From contig NZ_MBEI01000062.1 of NCBI RefSeq assembly GCF_001953985.1, positions 1 through 64,000 of the forward strand: 64,000 nt of DNA, in the 5' to 3' direction. The notes beneath the pieces were generated by a model. The model was not told the origin of the DNA, searched no databases, and saw only the letters and a program-made list of their open reading frames with translations. Positions within the stretch are counted from its first letter, which is position 1; each line of letters begins with the position of its first letter. The position numbers were made by a program, and so were the translations under genes. Below are positions 16,609 through 25,477 of the stretch, in pieces. This DNA comes from Mycobacterium colombiense. Its GTDB lineage: Bacteria > Actinomycetota > Actinomycetes > Mycobacteriales > Mycobacteriaceae.

Positions 16609-18666
16609 CTACCCCTGCGCCTGGATCGCCGTGATGGCCACGGTGTTGACGATGTCTTCGACCAGCGCGCCCCTGGACAGGTCGTTCACCGGCTTGCGCA
16701 GGCCTTGCAGCACGGGCCCGATGGCGAGCGCGCCGGCGCTGCGCTGCACCGCCTTGTAGGTGTTGTTGCCGGTGTTGAGGTCGGGGAAGATCAGCACGGT
16801 GGCGCGGCCGGCCACCGGCGAGTCGCGCAATTTGGTCGCCGCGACCGACGGTTCGATCGCGGCGTCGTACTGGATGGGTCCCTCGACCGGCAGGTCGGGA
16901 TTCCGTTTCCGCACCAATTCTGTTGCCGTCCTTACCTTGTCGACGTCGGCACCGGTACCCGAGTCCCCGGTCGAGTACGACAGCATCGCCACCCGCGGCT
17001 CGATGCCGAACTGCGCGGCGGTGCGCGCCGAGGAGATCGCGATGTCGGCCAGCTGCTCGGGTGTCGGGTTCGGGATGATCGCGCAGTCGCCGTACGCCAG
17101 CACCCGATCGGGCAGGCACATCAGGAAGATGCTGGACACCGTCGAGACGTCCGGGACCGTCTTGATGATCTCGAACGCGGGCCGAACCGTGTGGGCGGTG
17201 GTATGCGCGGCGCCGGACACCATGCCGTCGACATGGGAGTTGTGCACCAGCATGGTGCCGAAATACGTGCTGTCGCGCATGGCCTCGCGGGCCTGCTCGA
17301 CGGTGACGCCCTTGGCCTTGCGCAGCTCGGCGTACTGGCCGGCGAAGTCGTCGCGCAGCCGGCTGCTAAGCGGATCGATCACCGTGGCATCACCGAGGTC
17401 CACACCGAGTTCTCCCGCGCGCTGGCGGATTCGGGCCTCGTCGCCCAGGATGGTCAGGTCGGCGACGCGGCGCTGCAGCACCCGTCCGGCGGACCGCAGG
17501 ATCCGGTCGTCATCGCCTTCGGGAAGCACGATGTGCTTGCGATCCGAACGTGCCTGCAGCGTCAGCTGGTGAATGAACATCTGCGGCGTGGTGACGGTGG
17601 GGATCGGAATGGCAAGCTGCGCAAGCAGATCGGTGATGTCGACGTGGCTGTCCATCAGCTCCAGCGCGGTGTCGATCTTGCGCTGCGAGTTCGCCGTGAC
17701 CCTGCCACGCGCCGACGCCGCCGCGCCGGCGGTGTCGTAGGTGCCCAGCGCGGTGGCGACGATCGGCAGCCGCAGCCGAAGCCCGGCGACCAGGGCGGCG
17801 ATGGACGGATGCAGCGTGAAGCCGCCGTTGAGCACGATGCACGACAGCGACGGAAACCCTTCCGCGGCATGGGCGCTGGCGACGGCGAGCACCACGTCCG
17901 AGCGGTCCCCGGGGGTGATGACGGCCATGCCGTCGCGCAGCCGCTCCAGGACATGGTCGGCCGTCATCCCGGCGACCAGCACGCCGGTGACCTCACGTTC
18001 GCGCAGCGACTCCTCGCCGCTGACCGGCGTTCCGCCGACCGCCTTCTCCAGCTCGGCCACCGTCGGCGCCGACAGCAGCGGTTCGTCGGGCAGCACGTAG
18101 CCGCGCTGGGCGAATCTGCCCAGGGCCGCGGCGATGTCGGTCAGACAGGCCGGATCGCAGCGGTTGGCCACCACCGCCGCGGTGTGGGCGTGCTGGGAAT
18201 CCAGCTCGGCCAGGCAGACGTCGATGACGCTGGCGATCTCGGCGGCCGTGCGCCCCTTGCCGCTGACCGTCAGCAGCAGGGGCGCACCGAGGTTGACCGC
18301 GATGCGCGCGTTGGTGGAAAGCTCCGCGGGCCGTGTCACGTCGGTGTAGTCGCTGCCGACGATCACCACGACGTCGCACGCCTCGGCCACCGCGTGATAC
18401 GCGTCGACAATTCTGGCGAGGGCGGCGTCACCGTCGGCGTGCAGCTGCTGATAGGTGACGCCGACGCACTGCTCGTACGACAGGCCCGCGGTGGTCCGCG
18501 TCAGGAGCAGTTCCAGGATGTAGTCGCGCTCGTCGCCGTCTGAGCGCGTAATGGGCCGGAACACACCGACTTTCGCGACCGTCGCGGTCAACCGGTGCAG
18601 CAGCCCGAGCGCGATGGTCGACTTGCCGGTCTCCGGCTCGGGGGCGGCGATGTAGATCGCTGTCAC
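16609..18666 (-). CDS. pta: phosphate acetyltransferase (long form)
   Basis: 685 aa class II Pta. An N-terminal dethiobiotin-synthetase-like P-loop domain (PEPETGKSTIALGLL at about residues 9-23) is followed by a DRTGG domain (about 200-320) and the C-terminal PTA/PTB catalytic domain (about 360-685), with MLSYSTGDSGTG near the active site and FPDLNTGNNTYKAVQRS at the end. It makes acetyl phosphate from acetyl-CoA. First gene of pta-ackA. Corresponds to Rv0408. Confidence 0.95.
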   Translation of the reverse strand: MTAIYIAAPEPETGKSTIALGLLHRLTATVAKVGVFRPITRSDGDERDYILELLLTRTTAGLSYEQCVGVTYQQLHADGDAALARIVDAYHAVAEACDVVVIVGSDYTDVTRPAELSTNARIAVNLGAPLLLTVSGKGRTAAEIASVIDVCLAELDSQHAHTAAVVANRCDPACLTDIAAALGRFAQRGYVLPDEPLLSAPTVAELEKAVGGTPVSGEESLREREVTGVLVAGMTADHVLERLRDGMAVITPGDRSDVVLAVASAHAAEGFPSLSCIVLNGGFTLHPSIAALVAGLRLRLPIVATALGTYDTAGAAASARGRVTANSQRKIDTALELMDSHVDITDLLAQLAIPIPTVTTPQMFIHQLTLQARSDRKHIVLPEGDDDRILRSAGRVLQRRVADLTILGDEARIRQRAGELGVDLGDATVIDPLSSRLRDDFAGQYAELRKAKGVTVEQAREAMRDSTYFGTMLVHNSHVDGMVSGAAHTTAHTVRPAFEIIKTVPDVSTVSSIFLMCLPDRVLAYGDCAIIPNPTPEQLADIAISSARTAAQFGIEPRVAMLSYSTGDSGTGADVDKVRTATELVRKRNPDLPVEGPIQYDAAIEPSVAATKLRDSPVAGRATVLIFPDLNTGNNTYKAVQRSAGALAIGPVLQGLRKPVNDLSRGALVEDIVNTVAITAIQAQG

Positions 18667-18703
18667 TGAACTGACACAACGCCGGAGACCATTCGCCCGC
18701 CCC

Positions 18704-19714
18704 TCAGGCCAGCCGCCGCAGCCGCGGCGCCAGGTCCTTCTCGAAGAGCTCCAGGAACCGGCGTTGGTCGTGGCCGGGCGCGTGGAATACCAGGTGGTTG
18801 AGGCCCCACTCGACGTACTGGCCGACCTTTTCGACGGCCTCGTCGGGATCGGACGCCACGATCCAGCGCTTGGTGATCTGCTCGATCGGCAGCGCGTCGG
18901 CGGCCTTCTCCATCTCGATCGGGTCGTCGATGCTGTGCTTCTGCTCGGCCGTCAGCGACAGCGGTGCCCAGAACCGGGTGTTCTCCCGCGCCAGCTCGGG
19001 ATCGGTGTCGTAGGAGATCTTGATTTCGATCATCCGGTCGATGTCGTCAGGGTTCTTGCCCGCCGCTTCGGCGCCTTCCCGCATCGCGGGGATGAGCTTG
19101 TCCTTGTACAGCTCCTCGCCCTTGCCCGAGGTGCAGATGAATCCGTCGCCGGCCCGGCCCGCGTACTTGGCCACCTGCGGTCCGCCCGCGGCGATGTAGA
19201 TCGGGATGCCGCCCTCGGGCACGTCGTAGATGGAGGCGCCCTTGGTCTTGTAGTACTCGCCCTCGAAGTCGACGCGGTCGCCGAGCCACAGTTCGCGCAT
19301 CAGCCGCACCGACTCGCGCAGCCGCGCGTAGCGCTCCTTGAATTCCGGCCAGTCGCCCTCGTATCCGGTGGCGATCTCGTTGAGCGCCTCACCGGTGCCG
19401 ACGCCGAGGAAGATGCGGTCCGGGTACAGGCAGCCCATGGTGGCGAAGGCCTGGGCGATGACGGCGGGGTTGTACCGGAAGGTCGGGGTGAGCACCGACG
19501 TGCCCAGCACCAGCCGCTCGGTGCGCTCGCCGACCGCGGTCATCCAGGCCAGCGAGAACGGGGCGTGTCCGCCTTTGTGCCGCCACGGCTGGAAGTGGTC
19601 ACTGACGGTTGCGCTGTCCATGCCGTGCCGTTCGGCGGCGACAGCGAGCTCGACGAGCTCGCGCGGTGCAAATTGTTCAGCGGACGCTTTGTATCCGAGT
19701 TTCAGTTCAGCCAC
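18704..19714 (-). CDS. fgd1: F420-dependent glucose-6-phosphate dehydrogenase
   Basis: 336 aa luciferase-like TIM barrel. MAELKLGYKASAEQFAPREL at the start, TVSDHFQPW (about 37-45), the F420-site segment LGVGTGEALNE and the GGPQVAKYAGRAGDGFI block are those of Fgd1. It reduces F420 with glucose-6-phosphate and is the main F420H2 source in mycobacteria; in M. tuberculosis it is needed for nitroimidazole prodrug activation. It starts at a GTG, 41 bases from the divergent metallo-hydrolase gene. Corresponds to Rv0407. Confidence 0.96.
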   Translation of the reverse strand: MAELKLGYKASAEQFAPRELVELAVAAERHGMDSATVSDHFQPWRHKGGHAPFSLAWMTAVGERTERLVLGTSVLTPTFRYNPAVIAQAFATMGCLYPDRIFLGVGTGEALNEIATGYEGDWPEFKERYARLRESVRLMRELWLGDRVDFEGEYYKTKGASIYDVPEGGIPIYIAAGGPQVAKYAGRAGDGFICTSGKGEELYKDKLIPAMREGAEAAGKNPDDIDRMIEIKISYDTDPELARENTRFWAPLSLTAEQKHSIDDPIEMEKAADALPIEQITKRWIVASDPDEAVEKVGQYVEWGLNHLVFHAPGHDQRRFLELFEKDLAPRLRRLA

Positions 19715-19755
19715 TCGTTCTTTCTACTCCTGTCAGCGCTCCTACACTCGCGGGC

Positions 19756-20502
19756 ATGGGATCGGCGCCGACTCTCGTTCAAGTGACCGACACGGTGTAC
19801 CTCGCCCAGGGCGAGGCCGTTAACTGGACGCTGGTCGTCGACGGCACCGGCGTGCTGCTGATCGACGCCGGATATCCCGGCGACCGCGAGGCCGTGCTGT
19901 CGTCGCTGCGGGAGCTGTGCTACGGCCCCGGCGATGTGCGCGCCGTCCTGCTGACCCACGCCCACATCGACCATCTGGGCTCGGCGATCTGGCTCGCCAG
20001 CGAATACGGCACCGACGTGTACTGCCATGCCGACGAGGTGGGACACGCCAAACGGGAGTACCTGGAGCAGGCGTCGGTTTTCGATGTCGCACTGCGCATT
20101 TGGCGGCCACGCTGGGCGGCCTGGGGTCTGCACGTGCTGCGCAGTGGCGGCCTGATCCGCGACGGCATCCCGTCCACCCGGCCGCTGACCGCCGAGGTGG
20201 CCGCCGGCCTGCCGGGCCACCCCAGCGCGGTGTTCACCCCCGGGCACACCAGCGGGCACTGCTCGTACGTGGTGGACGGCGTGCTGGTCAGCGGCGACGC
20301 GCTGATCACCGGGCACCCGCTGCTGCGCCGCGGGGGGCCGCAGCTGCTGCCGGCGGTGTTCAGCCACAGCCAGCAGAATTCGCTGCGCAGCCTGGACGCG
20401 CTGGCCCTGCTGGACACCGAGGTCTTGTTGCCCGGGCACGGCGACGTGTGGCGCGGCCCCATCCGGGAAGCGACCGCACGCGCCATCTCGCTGGCTCAGT
20501 GA
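19756..20502 (+). CDS. metallo-beta-lactamase-fold hydrolase
   Basis: 248 aa. The zinc motif HAHIDH (in LLTHAHIDHLG) is near residue 75, a further zinc His is in FTPGHTSGHC, the bridging Asp in VSGDALITG and the final His in LLPGHGDVW, so both metal sites are complete. No signal peptide. Members act as thioesterases, lactonases or glyoxalase-like enzymes; the substrate is not evident. It is divergent from fgd1 with a shared 41-base promoter region, as in M. tuberculosis (Rv0406c/Rv0407). Confidence 0.88.
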   Translation: MGSAPTLVQVTDTVYLAQGEAVNWTLVVDGTGVLLIDAGYPGDREAVLSSLRELCYGPGDVRAVLLTHAHIDHLGSAIWLASEYGTDVYCHADEVGHAKREYLEQASVFDVALRIWRPRWAAWGLHVLRSGGLIRDGIPSTRPLTAEVAAGLPGHPSAVFTPGHTSGHCSYVVDGVLVSGDALITGHPLLRRGGPQLLPAVFSHSQQNSLRSLDALALLDTEVLLPGHGDVWRGPIREATARAISLAQ

Positions 20503-20510
20503 TCGCCTCG

Positions 20511-20531
20511 GCACGTCGAACGTGCTAGCAC
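20511..20531. terminator. weak hairpin pair between convergent genes
   Basis: GCACG-TCGAA-CGTGC (20511-20525) forms a small stem-loop, and the overlapping GTGCTAGCAC (20522-20531) is a 10-base palindrome. It lies just after the metallo-hydrolase stop and before the convergent GNAT stop. No U-tract. Confidence 0.35.
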
Positions 20532-20558
20532 ATGAAACTCGTTGCGGCGGTGCCTATG

Positions 20559-21059
20559 TCAGGTCAACCACTTCTCGAATGCGATCGGCAGAAAGGGGCC
20601 CCAGTCGGGCAGCGGATCCGGCGCTATCCGGGTATATCCCGTCGCGTCATAGAGCGCCTCGGCCTCGGGCTGCCGATTGCCGGTGATCAGGTAGAGCCGC
20701 CGATACCCGCGCGCCCGGGTCTCGGCCTCCAGCTCCGCCAGCAGCGCCCTGGCGTAGCCGCGGCGGCGGTGGGCGCCGTCGGTCCAGATCCGCTTGAGCT
20801 CCGCGGTGTCGGCGTCGTAGCGGCGAAACGCGCCGCCGGTCACCGGCACGCCGTCCACGACGCCGATCAGCAGGCCGCCGTCCGGCGGCGCCAACTCGGC
20901 CTGCGGCACGGGCAGCCAGGTCAGGTGGGTGCTCGGCGTGCCGCCGTATCGCTGCGCATACTCGACGGCCAGTTCGGCCAGCAGCGGTTGCGCCAGCGGG
21001 TCGTCGTGAGTCGCCGACACGAACCGCAGTTGCAAAGGGCTTGATTCCGGCATCACCAC
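20559..21059 (-). CDS. GNAT-family N-acetyltransferase
   Basis: 166 aa. The acetyl-CoA loop motif RRRGYARALLAELE (R/Q-x-x-G-x-A/G) is near residues 103-116, followed by the typical LYLITGNRQPEAEALYDATG strand-helix. The acceptor substrate is unknown. It follows the methyltransferase gene by 3 bases on the same strand; an ATG two codons inside may be the true start. This gene and the methyltransferase stand where M. tuberculosis has the mmpL1-mmpS1-fadD30-pks6 lipid locus. Confidence 0.85.
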   Translation of the reverse strand: MVMPESSPLQLRFVSATHDDPLAQPLLAELAVEYAQRYGGTPSTHLTWLPVPQAELAPPDGGLLIGVVDGVPVTGGAFRRYDADTAELKRIWTDGAHRRRGYARALLAELEAETRARGYRRLYLITGNRQPEAEALYDATGYTRIAPDPLPDWGPFLPIAFEKWLT

Positions 21060-21062
21060 TAC

Positions 21063-21944
21063 TCAAACGCGCGTCGCGGTGACGTATTCCGGGATGAACT
21101 CCGAGTCGCCGGGCCCGGTCCGTCGCCGCCTGCCGAGCCCCATCGCACCCAGCAGTTCGGTGAGGCTGCGCCCGTCCGTCTCCCAGCCATTCGACGCCAA
21201 ATACTCTGGCACGTAATGGTATTCGCCGGGATAGGTCAGGCTGGCCAGGTCGACGTCCAGGCCCCGCTGCCGCCAGCCGTCGACGAAGGCGCGCTCGGCC
21301 CCGAGCTGCAACGGATTCCAGGTGGGCATGTGGTCGGCGGTGAACCGGCTCCCCGCCGCGCTCGAGGCGGTGACGCCGTCCAGCAACTGATTGTGCTCGG
21401 GGGGCGGTAGATACCCGACGAGCAGCTGCTCGGCGACCCAGGCCGTTGGCCGGGCGGCGTCGAACCCGACCCGACGCAGTGCCGCGGGCCAATCCTGTTG
21501 CAGGTCAACGCCGATCGCACACCGGTGGGTGGCCAATTGGGCGTCCAGCCCGCGCAAGACTTCGGATTTGAAGTCGAGCACCTGCGGTTGATCGATCTCA
21601 TAGACCGTGGTCCCGGGAGGCCACCACAGCCGGTACGGCCGGGTGTCCAGACCCGACGCCAGGATGACCACCTGCCGGATACCCGCGCGGCCGGCGTCGG
21701 CCAGGAATTCGTCGACGAACCGGGTGTGCGCCGCCAGCGCGTCCATCAACGCCGTCATCGCCGGATCGTCGCCGTCATCTTCGGCGAACACGTGGTCCTT
21801 GATCGCCCGGGTGAGGTAGTCGATCCCGACGGCGCACAGCAGCGGCTCGGCGAACGGATCGTTCAGCAGGCCCCGGTTGGTGGCCACCGCCCGCGCGGCC
21901 GCTCCGAAGGTTGCGGTCACCGCCACGTCGGCCGTCTGCGCCAT
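21063..21944 (-). CDS. SAM-dependent methyltransferase, leucine-carboxyl-methyltransferase-like family
   Basis: 293 aa. It belongs to the large mycobacterial family of putative SAM-dependent methyltransferases: an N-terminal region with NDPFAEPLL, the SAM loop VVILASGLDTRPYRL (about 92-106), VYEIDQPQVLDFK (acidic ribose-binding residue) and WVAEQLLVGYLPP. Substrates in the family are mostly unknown. Eight bases after the DUF3054 gene and 3 bases before the GNAT gene, so the three probably form one transcript. Confidence 0.85.
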   Translation of the reverse strand: MAQTADVAVTATFGAAARAVATNRGLLNDPFAEPLLCAVGIDYLTRAIKDHVFAEDDGDDPAMTALMDALAAHTRFVDEFLADAGRAGIRQVVILASGLDTRPYRLWWPPGTTVYEIDQPQVLDFKSEVLRGLDAQLATHRCAIGVDLQQDWPAALRRVGFDAARPTAWVAEQLLVGYLPPPEHNQLLDGVTASSAAGSRFTADHMPTWNPLQLGAERAFVDGWRQRGLDVDLASLTYPGEYHYVPEYLASNGWETDGRSLTELLGAMGLGRRRRTGPGDSEFIPEYVTATRV

Positions 21945-21951
21945 GGTCGCC

Positions 21952-22323
21952 TCAGACGCCGGAGCGACGCCGCAGGGCCAGCCCGGCGACCACTCGCCAG
22001 CCCAGCAACAACAGCGCGGTGACCGTCGTCGCCACCACCACGAAACTCGCCGCGACGCCCGCGGAGCTCGCCTTGCGCAACAGCATGCCGACGACCACGG
22101 TGGACAACCACACGACGACCCCGGTCGGCACCACGGCGGTCGGCCGCCGCCATCCGCGCGAGAGCAGCCAGCCGACCACGGTGCCGGTGAGAAACGGCCA
22201 CGCCGTCACGGCGATGCCGCTGATGTTGAGGCCTTCGTCGTGGCTGCGGCGCCCCAGGGCGCAGAACACCAGCACACCGATGACGTCCACCGCGAGCCAC
22301 GCCGGCCGCTGGAGCCTAAGCAT
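21952..22323 (-). CDS. DUF3054 membrane protein
   Basis: 123 aa with four predicted helices (about 8-22, 38-52, 65-83 and 90-110). DUF3054-type features: DVIGVLVFCALGRRSHDEG at the N-terminus and TAWPFLTGTVVGWLLSRGWRRP in the middle. Unknown function. Divergent from fadE7, as Rv0401 is from Rv0400c in M. tuberculosis. Confidence 0.85.
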   Translation of the reverse strand: MLRLQRPAWLAVDVIGVLVFCALGRRSHDEGLNISGIAVTAWPFLTGTVVGWLLSRGWRRPTAVVPTGVVVWLSTVVVGMLLRKASSAGVAASFVVVATTVTALLLLGWRVVAGLALRRRSGV

Positions 22324-22458
22324 GCAGGCAGACTACCGGGGCGCAGCGCGATCTTGACCGCGCAGCCGCGGTGAACCTAGATTCGTCGGAAATGAATCTT
22401 CATTCACGGCCCGGGTCGGCGCTGGTGACCGGCGGCCCGACGATGGCAGGCTGATCCC

Positions 22459-23643
22459 ATGAGTACTAAGACGCCACCCGCCTTCGACCGCGACGACCCG
22501 CTCGGCCTCGACGCCTCACTATCCAGCGATGAGATCGCGGTGCGCGACACGGTCCGGGAATTCTGCGCCGAGCACGTCCTGCCGCACGTCGCGGAGTGGT
22601 TCGAAATCGGTGACCTGCCGGTCCGCGAACTGGCCAAAGGATTCGGCCAGCTCGGCCTGCTGGGCATGCACCTGGACGGGTACGGCTGCGGCGGCGCCTC
22701 TGCCGTGCACTACGGGCTGGCCTGCGTGGAGCTGGAGGCGGCCGACTCCGGCCTGCGATCGATGGTCTCGGTGCAGGGCTCGCTGGCGATGTTCGCGATC
22801 TGGAACTTCGGGTCCGAGGAGCAGAAGCAGGAATGGCTGCCCGGCATGGCCACCGGCGAGCTGCTCGGCTGCTTCGGGCTGACCGAGCCCGACGTCGGCT
22901 CCGATCCCGCCGCGATGAAAACCCGGGCGCGCCAAGATGGTTCGGACTGGGTGCTGAACGGACGCAAGCTGTGGATCACCAACGGCTCGGTCGCCGACGT
23001 CGCGGTGGTCTGGGCCGCCACCGACGACGGCATCCGCGGCTTCCTCGTGCCCACCAGGACACCGGGGTTTTCCGCCAACACGATTCATCACAAGCTGTCG
23101 CTGCGGGCCTCGATCACCAGCGAGCTGGTGCTCGACGACGTGCGGGTGCCCGCCGACGCGATGCTGCCCGAGGCCAAGGGGCTGCGCGGGCCGCTGTCCT
23201 GTTTGTCCGAGGCGCGCTACGGAATCGTCTGGGGCTCCATGGGGGCGGCCCGGTCGGCCTGGCAGGCCGCCCTGGATTACTCCACGCAACGCACCCAGTT
23301 CGGCCGTCCCATCGCCGGCTTCCAGCTGACCCAGGCCAAACTCGTCGACATGGCGGTCGAGCTGCACAAGGGCCAGCTGCTGTCGCTGCACCTGGGCCGC
23401 CTCAAGGACAGCGTCGGGCTGCGTCCCGAGCAGGTCAGCTTCGGCAAGCTCAACAACACCCGCGAGGCGATCAAGATCTGCCGGACCGCGCGAACCATAC
23501 TGGGCGGCAACGGAATATCGCTGGAATACCCCGTCATCCGGCACATGGTCAACCTGGAATCGGTGCTGACGTACGAGGGCACGCCGGAGATGCATCAGCT
23601 CGTCCTCGGTCAGGCGTTCACCGGCAGCGACGCCTTCCGCTGA
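22459..23643 (+). CDS. fadE7: acyl-CoA dehydrogenase, glutaryl-CoA-dehydrogenase-like
   Basis: 394 aa. FAD contacts CFGLTEPDVGSDP and KLWITNGSVADVAVVWA are in place. The catalytic base is the Glu of TYEGTPEMHQL near residue 375, the glutaryl-CoA-dehydrogenase-type position. The terminal LVLGQAFTG is typical. It may oxidise glutaryl-CoA or a related short acyl-CoA. A second acyl-CoA dehydrogenase follows by 10 bases and a TetR gene after that. Matches Rv0400c by position. Confidence 0.88.
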   Translation: MSTKTPPAFDRDDPLGLDASLSSDEIAVRDTVREFCAEHVLPHVAEWFEIGDLPVRELAKGFGQLGLLGMHLDGYGCGGASAVHYGLACVELEAADSGLRSMVSVQGSLAMFAIWNFGSEEQKQEWLPGMATGELLGCFGLTEPDVGSDPAAMKTRARQDGSDWVLNGRKLWITNGSVADVAVVWAATDDGIRGFLVPTRTPGFSANTIHHKLSLRASITSELVLDDVRVPADAMLPEAKGLRGPLSCLSEARYGIVWGSMGAARSAWQAALDYSTQRTQFGRPIAGFQLTQAKLVDMAVELHKGQLLSLHLGRLKDSVGLRPEQVSFGKLNNTREAIKICRTARTILGGNGISLEYPVIRHMVNLESVLTYEGTPEMHQLVLGQAFTGSDAFR

Positions 23644-23653
23644 CAGGAGCACA

Positions 23654-24802
23654 ATGGCCGCACGCCTGCAGTACACGTCCGAGCATCACCAGTTCCGGGA
23701 ACTGGTAAGCGATTTCGTAAAACAGACGGTCGTGCCCAATCACGAGGATTGGGAACGGGACGGCCAGTGGGACCGCTCGCTGTTCCTCGAGGCGGGCAAA
23801 CTCGGGCTGCTGGGCTTTTCGGTGCCCGAGCATCTCGGTGGCCCGGGCGTGTGCGACTTCCGCTACAACGCGATCGTGATCGACGAGCTGCAGCGGGCGG
23901 GTGCGGCCGCCGAGGCCATCGCCTTCACGCTGCAAAACGACGTGGTGCTGCCCTACCTCACCGATCTGACCACGCCCGAGCAGCAACAGCGCTGGCTGCC
24001 CGGCGTGGTCACCGGCGAGACGGTGCTCGCCATCGCGATGACCGAGCCCGGCACCGGCAGCGATCTGGCCGGAATCCGCACGACGGCGGTACCAGACGGT
24101 GACGACTACGTCGTCAACGGCGCCAAGACGTTCATCTCCAACGGACAGATCGGCGACCTCTTCGTCATCGCGGTGCGCACCTCGCCGGACCGCCACCACG
24201 GGCTGTCGCTGCTAGTCGTCGACCCCGCCACACCAGGCTTCTCCCGCGGCCGGAACCTGGAGAAGATCGGCCTGCACGCCCAGGACACCAGCGAGCTCAC
24301 CTTCACCGATATGCGGGTGCCGAAGGCCAATCTGCTCGAGCAGGAGGGCAAGGGCTTCTACCAGCTGATGAAAAACCTGCCCCAGGAGCGGCTCGCGCTC
24401 GGGGTGGGGGCGGTGGCCGCCGCCGAAGGCATCCTGGCCGAAACCCTCGACTATGTGCGTGACCGCACGGCGTTCGGCTCACCGATCGCCAGCTTCCAGA
24501 ACAGCCAATTCGTGCTCGCCGAGCTGGCGACCGAAATCGACATCGCGCGTACCTATCTCGACGACTGCCTGGCCGAGCACCTGGAGGGTGAGCTGACCGC
24601 CGCGCGCGCCGCCCGGCTGAAGTGGTGGACCACCGACCTGCAGGTGCGCACCGCCGACCGCTGCCTGCAGCTGCACGGCGGATACGGCTACATGCGCGAA
24701 TACAGCGTGGCGCGCGCCTTCGTCGACGCCCGCATTCAGACCATCTACGGCGGCACCAACGAGATCATGAAAACGATCATCGCCAAGGACCTGGGCATCT
24801 GA
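23654..24802 (+). CDS. acyl-CoA dehydrogenase, long-chain/isovaleryl-type active site
   Basis: 382 aa. FAD-site motifs: AMTEPGTGSDLAGI and TFISNGQIGDLFVIAVR. At the usual C-terminal base position it reads YGGTNE, with Gly in place of Glu. A candidate base is the Glu in VAAAEGILAETLDYVRDRTA, the position used by long-chain and isovaleryl-CoA dehydrogenases. The two adjacent dehydrogenases therefore probably act on different substrates. AGGAGCACA-ATG gives a good ribosome binding site. Not present at this locus in M. tuberculosis as far as remembered. Confidence 0.87.
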   Translation: MAARLQYTSEHHQFRELVSDFVKQTVVPNHEDWERDGQWDRSLFLEAGKLGLLGFSVPEHLGGPGVCDFRYNAIVIDELQRAGAAAEAIAFTLQNDVVLPYLTDLTTPEQQQRWLPGVVTGETVLAIAMTEPGTGSDLAGIRTTAVPDGDDYVVNGAKTFISNGQIGDLFVIAVRTSPDRHHGLSLLVVDPATPGFSRGRNLEKIGLHAQDTSELTFTDMRVPKANLLEQEGKGFYQLMKNLPQERLALGVGAVAAAEGILAETLDYVRDRTAFGSPIASFQNSQFVLAELATEIDIARTYLDDCLAEHLEGELTAARAARLKWWTTDLQVRTADRCLQLHGGYGYMREYSVARAFVDARIQTIYGGTNEIMKTIIAKDLGI

Positions 24803-24806
24803 GGGT

Positions 24807-25472
24807 GTGATGGTCACCGATTACAGCGAGCTGCCCGTCGAGGAGGCGGTGCGCGCGGCGGGGGCCGGCTCGCGGCGCCGCCAGGTGCTCGACGCCGCGG
24901 TCAAGGTGATGGGCCGCAACGGTTTTCACCAGATGTCCATGCAGGATTTGGCTACCGAGGCCAAGGTCAGCGTCGGCCTGATCTACAAGTACTTCGGCGG
25001 CAAGGAGGACCTGCTGCTCGCGACGATCGTGCGGATCCAGGACGTGTTCCGCGATCAGCTGGCACCAGTCATCCAGGCCGCCGGCGACGACGTCGTCGCC
25101 CAGTTGACCGCGGGCGTGCGCCGCTACATCGAGATCGTCGACGAGAACCTCGACGGCGTGGTACTGACCTACCGGGAAAGCCGCACCCTCGGGGCGCCGG
25201 GCCGCACCCAGATCAAGGACCTCGAAATCGCCACCGCCGCCCCGCTGCGCGCGGTGATCGAAGCCGGCATCGCCCGGGGCGTCTTTCGCCGGGTCGACGT
25301 CGACCTCACCGTGTTCGACATCATGCTGCTCGCCCACGGCTGGGCGCTCAAGCACTGGCACTTCGGGCCGATTTACACCATCGATCGGTACATCGCGCTG
25401 CAGACCCGCCACGTGCTGAGCGGGCTGATTGCCGACGACCGCCGCGCAGAGTACGCACACGTGCTGAAATAA
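24807..25472 (+). CDS. TetR-family transcriptional regulator
   Basis: 221 aa (219 if the ATG at 24810 is used). The TetR helix-turn-helix spans about residues 24-70, with RRQVLDAAVKVMGRNGFHQM and VSVGLIYKYFGGKEDLL. The C-terminal ligand domain is helical. It starts 5 bases after the second acyl-CoA dehydrogenase, so it is probably the local repressor of this fatty- or amino-acid degradation operon, induced by an acyl-CoA. Target site not identified. Confidence 0.9.
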   Translation: MMVTDYSELPVEEAVRAAGAGSRRRQVLDAAVKVMGRNGFHQMSMQDLATEAKVSVGLIYKYFGGKEDLLLATIVRIQDVFRDQLAPVIQAAGDDVVAQLTAGVRRYIEIVDENLDGVVLTYRESRTLGAPGRTQIKDLEIATAAPLRAVIEAGIARGVFRRVDVDLTVFDIMLLAHGWALKHWHFGPIYTIDRYIALQTRHVLSGLIADDRRAEYAHVLK

Positions 25473-25477
25473 AGGTC

